DNA from: Dromiciops gliroides
Lineage: Eukaryota; Chordata; Mammalia; Microbiotheria; Microbiotheriidae
DNA length: 64,000 nucleotides
Assembly (NCBI RefSeq): GCF_019393635.1
Contig: NC_057861.1
Location: 57,301,532 to 57,365,531 of the forward strand
Direction: 5' to 3'
Part shown: in pieces, positions 59,460-64,000 of the stretch
How positions within the stretch are numbered: position 1 is the stretch's first letter
How the letters are laid out: each line of letters begins with the position of its first letter
Translations under genes and position numbers: made by a program
Notes under the pieces: model-generated
What the model was told of the DNA's origin: nothing
Seen by the model: only the letters and a program-made list of their open reading frames with translations
The model's database searches: none

Positions 59460-59780
59460 GGGCTAGGAGATGGGGGTGGGGGCAGCAGCAGGGCCATCGG
59501 TGCTATATAAATACACAGCTGTCTCCACAGATGAGGGTGGGGACAGGGTGGTGCCCTCTCTATTTATAGCCTGGGGCCAGACTGACTTCACAGAGAGGGA
59601 GTCCCGAGATGAGAATTTATAAACAGCCTGACAGCTGATCCCATCACTTTCCAGGGGGCCAAAAATCCAAAGGACCACAGACCAATATGGGCAAAGTGGC
59701 CCTTGGGGAGACCCACTGACAGGCACTGCAGGGGGAAGAACCTGGACATGGAAGTAGTTATCTAGACCCTGCAACTGTCC
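59460..59780. promoter_or_regulatory. Candidate regulatory cluster (MEF2, E-boxes, TATA-like)
   Basis: This is a non-repetitive stretch. It has GCTATATAAATA at 59502-59513, a consensus MEF2 site CTATTTATAG at 59560-59569, and CAGCTG E-boxes at 59516-59521 and 59632-59637. GACCAATATGGGC near 59680 is close to a CArG box. Confidence 0.4.
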
Positions 59781-59869
59781 TGCTCAGTGTTTTAAGGCAG
59801 ACCATTTTCTGTATTTAGACCTCATTTTCTTCATCTGTAAAATGGACATGATACCCTTCCACCATGCTA

Positions 59870-60150
59870 GGTAGAAATAGAACAGATCCGTAGTCATTGG
59901 AATTGGGTTTGAATCCTGACCCTTCTACTTGCTGGCTGTGTGACCTTGGGCAAGTCACTTGACTTTGCTTCAGTTTCTTCATTGATAAAAGGAGGGGGGG
60001 GTAGATGCAATGATTTTTGAGGTCCTTATCTGGCTATAAAGCTGTGATCGTACTTGCTAATAGTGTAACCTTGGGTAAGTCACTTAACTTCTTTATGGAT
60101 TAGACTAGGTTATCTCTGAGAGTCCAGCCCAGCTCTAGCATTCTGGGCTC
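59870..60150 (+). repeat. MIR-like fragments in tandem
   Basis: GGGTTTGAATCCTGACCCTT, then CTTGGGCAAGTCACTTGACT; a second partial copy repeats CTTGGGTAAGTCACTTAACT at about 60070 and ends in a tail unit AGCCCAGCTCTAGCATTCTG. Confidence 0.65.
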
Positions 60151-61209
60151 TGACATCTTATGCTTGTCTTTCTGTTGAACCACATTGTCCGGGGGACCCT
60201 TTCTACAATCTTCTTGCTCAGCTTCTTCTCTGCCCACTTATCATTCTCCCTGTCTTGTGTCTTCCCCTCTCCCTCCCTCCCTCTTGTCTCATCCCCCAGC
60301 CCAACCTCTCCTCTCTCATGGCTAGCAAACAGCCAAAGGAGAGGTAAGCTAGTTCCACTGCTCAGGCTAGGCAGGCTGGTGACCCCCTTAGAGCCAATTA
60401 ACAAGCCTCCTCCTCTTCCTGCTAATGCAATACAAATAATATGTTTGCAAATCACCTTGTATAGGTGATCTCATTCGACCCTTTCCTTTCCTGGGACAGC
60501 TTCCTCTGCCCCTGTATACAGAATACACCGAGGCATTGACATAGAGGTCTGGGCCACCTCTGAGCCCCTTAAACCCCAGAGGAAGCCTGAGCCATCCTCC
60601 TGCCTGAGACCCAGAAATGTTAGGTGACTCACCCAGAATCCCACTGCATTGCACTCATTTATTCATTCCACAAACACGGGCTAAGAATGGGAGTGGGAGG
60701 GAGGGAAGCATGCTGCTGTGGAGGGTCTGGCATTCTCCTGGCCCTCAGAAGGGCTTTGAACCAAGGGAACTGTCTAATGCAGATGGAAAAGGAATTTGCC
60801 ATGTGTTCCCCTTACCTGCTGTCCGGCTGTAGCGAGAACCCGCAGGCAGAAACTACTGGGAACCCAAGCTCCTCTGCATACCCTAGGAGCGACCTGTGCA
60901 TTGGGGGAACTAGGGTCTGGCATCTCTCCATATTTCTTGGGACTGTGCTTGTCCTGGACGCTGGAAGATTTTCAGTGGGTGAACAGCGCCGCCTAGTGTC
61001 AATTTATGAAACTGCAGTTCCTGTTTCCTTAGACAAGATTTTGATTTCTTTTTGAGGGGAGGTAGAAGAGGGTTGATTCCACCACTGGATGAACATCTAG
61101 AACCCTAGAATGGGAGCCCGGAGACTTGGGTTCTTGTCCTGGAGACATCATCAACTCTGTGTGTACCCATGGACAAGTTCCCTCCTCTCTCTGGCCTCTT
61201 CCCCCTTCC

Positions 61210-61480
61210 ATATCATTCATTCATTCATTCATTCCACAAGAAAGTATGCATTAAGTGCCTACTGTGTGCTTAATACCATACATTAGGCTCTAGGGATACG
61301 AAGACAAAAACATGCAGCATCATCTGTCTTAAAGGAACGTATGCTCTATTGGTAGGGGGCAGGAAACGATATGAATACAGACATGTACATACAAAAATAA
61401 GTGACAGGAGCAGAGTGGGGAGGCATTTACAACTGGGGAGAATCAAGATAAGCCTCATGTCAGAGGTAAGTGAAGCGGTT
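61210..61480 (+). repeat. Old dispersed repeat (unnamed family)
   Basis: A TTCA run precedes GCATTAAGTGCCTACTGTGT and TAGGGATACGAAGACAAAAA, matching the copies at 13915 and 55420. Confidence 0.55.
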
Positions 61481-61738
61481 TCCAAAGCTCCTCCCAGCTC
61501 TGCAGTTCTAGGCTTTAGAATCTGAACCATCCACCTGGCACTGGGTAGGAGCTCTGATATGATATTGTTCTGATTTCCTTTAAGTGAATCTTGTCTCACC
61601 TACTAGACTGCAAGCTCTCTGAAGCCAGGAACCTTGACTGTCTGTCCAATGGCCTCAGGAAGCGGTTAAGAAGCTCAAGGACTATGGAGTGAGGGAATGA
61701 TTGGTTGCAGGAAAGCAAGGCAAGAGGAGCATAGGGCC

Positions 61739-62146
61739 TCACTGGACCACTGGAGCTGGGGACTCTCCCTCCGGCTGGGGCTGGCGGAGTGAGGCTGGGG
61801 GCCCGGAGGACACAAAGTGCAGCTCGGTATGGAGGTTGGCACTGGGGACGCTGGCACTGCCCACGCGCCCAGCCAGAGGACAGACCTTATGGAAAGCCTT
61901 GCGGAAGTTGGCTCCCAGGAAGGCGTAGAGCACAGGGTTGAGAGAGGAGTTACTGTAGGACATGCAGTGCGCCCAGATCTTCACCTTGTAGGCCGCAAAG
62001 TCACGCTGGAAGCCAGGGCTAAAGGTCTGCAGAAGGATGTAGAGCTGGATGGGGCCCCAGCACACAGCAAATAGCAGCACGATAGCAGCCACCAGGCGCG
62101 ACACCTTAGCCCTCACGGCCTCTGAACGTTCCGCCAGCAGCTGGGC
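61739..62146 (-). CDS. KISS1R: KISS1R, last coding exon (TM6 to C-terminus)
   Basis: KISS1R (GPR54) is the Gq/11-coupled plasma-membrane receptor for kisspeptins and controls GnRH neurons and puberty. This exon encodes the last 135 residues and the stop (complement of 61739-61741). [16 protein letters not shown] at the end of intracellular loop 3 matches human [18 protein letters not shown]6 carries CWGP (residues 29-32 of the exon). TM7 carries [20 protein letters not shown] with the NPxxY motif at 70-74. Helix 8 reads [10 protein letters not shown]. The acceptor is CTCAG|GCC and the exon starts in phase 0, as in the human gene. The tail of about 45 residues ends PVVQ and lacks the Arg/Pro-rich stretch of the human tail. 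Position next to ARID3A supports orthology. Exons 1-4 are beyond the window. Confidence 0.95.
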   Translation of the reverse strand, partial: AQLLAERSEAVRAKVSRLVAAIVLLFAVCWGPIQLYILLQTFSPGFQRDFAAYKVKIWAHCMSYSNSSLNPVLYAFLGANFRKAFHKVCPLAGRVGSASVPSANLHTELHFVSSGPPASLRQPQPEGESPAPVVQ

Positions 62147-62149
62147 CTG

Positions 62150-62760
62150 AGCCCAGGAGACGGAAAGGAAGAAGGGAAGGAGCAGGGAGAGGAAGGGAGA
62201 GAAGAGGGGGATAGACGGGGGATAACAGAGGGGATGGAGGGAAGGAGGGGTCAAAAAAGAATAGCAAAAAAAAGAATAAAAAAGAATAGTGAATAGGGGT
62301 AAAAAGAGGGAGGAGAGATGGAAGAAATAGAAGAGATATGTAGAGGAGATGGAAAAGGGAGTGGAAGGAGGGAGAGATGGATAGAAGAGGTGAAAAGAAG
62401 AATAGAGAAGTAGAGGAGATGAATGAAAGGAAGGAGAGATGGAAGAAAGAATATAGAATATATAGAAAGAATAGAAGGAGACCTCACCATACAAAGGGAT
62501 GAATGGAAGGAAGAAGGGATGGAAAGAGAGAGTAATAATGAGAAGAGTTGGATGGATAGAGAAGATGGAAGGAGGGAGGAGGGAAGATGAGTAAAGGATG
62601 TGGAAGGAAGGATAGAGGGAGGGAAGGAAAGATGGAGGGAGGGATGGAATGATAGGATGGAAGAAAGGCAGGAAGGTGGGAAGGAGGAAGGGGAGAAGAA
62701 GAGAGGGAGGAAGTGAGAGACAGAGGAAGAAGACAGGAGAAAAGACAAGCCATCCAGGCT
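62150..62760. repeat. Polypurine/polypyrimidine tract
   Basis: About 600 bases are almost purely A and G on the plus strand, made of degenerate GGAAGGA, GGAGGGA and GATGGAA units. On the transcribed minus strand this forms an extended CT-rich tract ending directly at the KISS1R acceptor. It is a simple-sequence expansion that has decayed. Confidence 0.9.
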
Positions 62761-63469
62761 GTTATATAGAACTCCGATCCAGCTTATAGAGAGACACATA
62801 ACCCTCTAGATCGCAAACTTTTCAACAATGGCCCACGTGGCCTCCTCTTGCAATTGAGAACTCTCTGCACCTGGAGCACATCCCACTTTTGGCCACCACA
62901 TTGTTGGAAAGCATGACCGTTTGTTAGGGTCCACGTTAGGGGGATGCTTGTTGCTCTTGATGGACTAGCTGTCCTTCCACTCAGATCCTGTGATCTTTCA
63001 CCTTCCCCCTCTCAACTACCAGAAAGGTCTGGGGTGAGGATGTGTAATGTAGAAGGTGACAGGTGTCTCTGGGGAGATTCTGCCCACGCATCCACAGCCT
63101 GAGCCCGGGGATATTGGGCCAGAGGATGGGGGCTGGCAGCTCCTATGGCCCTTGGACTCAGTGCAGTGGATAGGAGGATTGGGGACAAACTTCTGAGTGT
63201 CAGGCTGCCTACTAATGAGTAAACCAATATCTAAATGATGACCCACAGAGAAGATCACAGGCAGCCTGGCATAAGGGGGGAAAAGGAGTCCAAGGCCCTG
63301 AGTTCAAATCCCTATTCTATTACATGACACTTGAGTGACTATGGGTAAGTCATGGACCCCTTGCCCACTAAAAGGCTCTTTCAGCTTCCCTGGGGCACAC
63401 AGGCTCTTAAACATCCTTGGTCACATTGGAACCCCAGCTTGGGGGACAGAGAGAACCTGGATAATAACA

Positions 63470-63880
63470 GTAATAACAATCAATAACATTTATGTAGTGC
63501 TTTTAAGATTTGCAAAGTGTTGGGGGCAACTAGGTGGCACAGTAGATAAAGAACCGGCCCTGGATTCAGGAGGAACTGAGTTCAGATTTGACCTCCGACA
63601 CTTGACACTTACTAGCTGTGTGACCTTGGGCAAGTCACTTAACCCTCATTGCCCCAGCCCCCCCAAAAAACATTTCACAAAGCACTTTACAAATATCATA
63701 TCATTTGATCCTCACAACAACCCTGGAAGGGAGGTGCTATTATTATCCCCATTTAAAAAAATGAAGAATCTGAGAGGCTAAGTCACTTGCCCAGGGTCAT
63801 CCAGCTAACCAGCGTGTATATGGGGAGGAACAGGATTTGACCTTGGGTCTTCCTGACTCCAGGTCCTGAGCTCTATCCAA
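63470..63880 (-). repeat. MIR-like element split by a SINE
   Basis: AACATTTATGTAGTGCTTTT, then TTTGATCCTCACAACAACCC and GCTAAGTCACTTGCCCAGGG, is the complement of MIR with a SINE at 63522. Confidence 0.75.
63522..63669 (+). mobile_element. WSINE1-type SINE nested in a MIR-like element
   Basis: GGGGGCAACTAGGTGGCACA starts it and CATTGCCCCAGCCCCCCC ends it. Host-element sequence ATTTGCAAAG and ATTTCACAAAG on the two sides is a diverged duplication. Confidence 0.87.
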
Positions 63881-64000
63881 GGTATCATCCAACCATGCCT
63901 CAATGGGGCTCCAGCCTGAGGCCCAAAGAGAAAGTGAGGGTCCAGAGTCTGACCTTCTCTGGCTGGGGCCGCCTTCAGGGGACTGTGGCTGATAAGGGTA

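Larger units (their letters stand above)
46100..61738. other. Intergenic region between ARID3A promoter and KISS1R
   Basis: About 15.6 kb with no recognised exon. It holds SINEs, L1 and L2 pieces, the largest minisatellite arrays (49.5-50.0 and 54.2-55.1 kb), long GT tracts and two non-repetitive stretches (56640-57410 and 59460-59780). 60150-61200 is unassigned, and KISS1R 3' untranslated sequence must start at 61738. An AATAAA on the minus strand at 60658-60663 is a possible but distant polyadenylation signal. Confidence 0.7.
62147..64000 (-). other. KISS1R: KISS1R last intron, to the window edge
   Basis: This is the intron upstream of the last KISS1R exon. It begins with a polypyrimidine tract (minus strand) of about 600 bp, then unassigned sequence at 62760-63470, then a MIR-like element with a nested SINE at 63470-63880. 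No exon 4 was confirmed: the last 100 bases have a donor-like AAG|GTCAGA on the minus strand, but not in the phase 0 needed by the last exon. Confidence 0.65.

Noticed and set aside
62147-62799. Minus-strand frames rich in Ser, Phe, Leu and Pro upstream of the KISS1R exon
   Set aside because: They are translations of the polypyrimidine tract. The splice acceptor at 62147 shows where coding begins.
63900-64000. KISS1R exon 4 at the window end
   Set aside because: A donor-like AAG|GTCAGA exists on the minus strand, but the frame with some resemblance does not end in the phase 0 needed by the last exon, and the other frames contain a stop.
1-64000. CRISPR array, because of regular short repeats
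   Set aside because: The 33-bp units abut without unique spacers, and the genome is mammalian.
1-64000. Endogenous retrovirus or LTR element
   Set aside because: No paired LTRs, primer-binding site or gag/pol/env-like frames were seen.

Overview
This is a nuclear genomic window from a marsupial, most likely an Australasian-type (australidelphian) species. The evidence is more than 20 copies of a short poly-A SINE of the WSINE1/CORE type, a Mar1-like SINE with an RTE/BovB-like 3' end, marsupial-style L1 3' ends, and old L2, MIR and hAT remnants. Two host genes are recognised by protein similarity, both on the minus strand: ARID3A and KISS1R. From memory, the two are also neighbours in tandem orientation on human 19p13.3, so their order here fits conserved synteny. 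The species cannot be named from the sequence alone.

Layout from high to low coordinate, which is the direction of transcription. 62147-64000 is KISS1R intron, including about 600 bp of polypurine/polypyrimidine DNA next to the splice acceptor. 61739-62146 is the last KISS1R coding exon (TM6, TM7, helix 8 and tail); the earlier exons lie beyond the window. 46100-61738 is intergenic and rich in L2, L1, SINE and minisatellite DNA. 44150-46060 is a CpG island, taken as the ARID3A promoter and non-coding first exon. About 34600-45550 is ARID3A intron 1. 34091-34488 and 33072-33414 are the first two ARID3A coding exons (247 codons, ending just before the ARID domain). 1-33071 is ARID3A intron that continues past the window edge; no ARID-domain exon was recognised in it.

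No complete gene is present. There is no convincing tRNA or rRNA gene, no CRISPR array and no recognisable retroviral element. Most predicted open frames are chance frames or lie in repeats. The longest open frames, at 54.3-55.2 kb on both strands, come from a 33-bp minisatellite whose unit is a multiple of three.

The most unusual feature is a family of tandem arrays built from one related 32-33 bp unit. About a dozen arrays lie on both strands across intron, promoter-distal and intergenic DNA, and the unit resembles the 3' end of an old MIR-like SINE. Other points of interest are a set of six TTTAAA-centred motifs in the ARID3A CpG island, an octamer plus IRF-type element in the ARID3A intron, a MEF2/E-box cluster between the genes, and SINEs that share a head but carry three different tails. 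I found no new multi-gene system.
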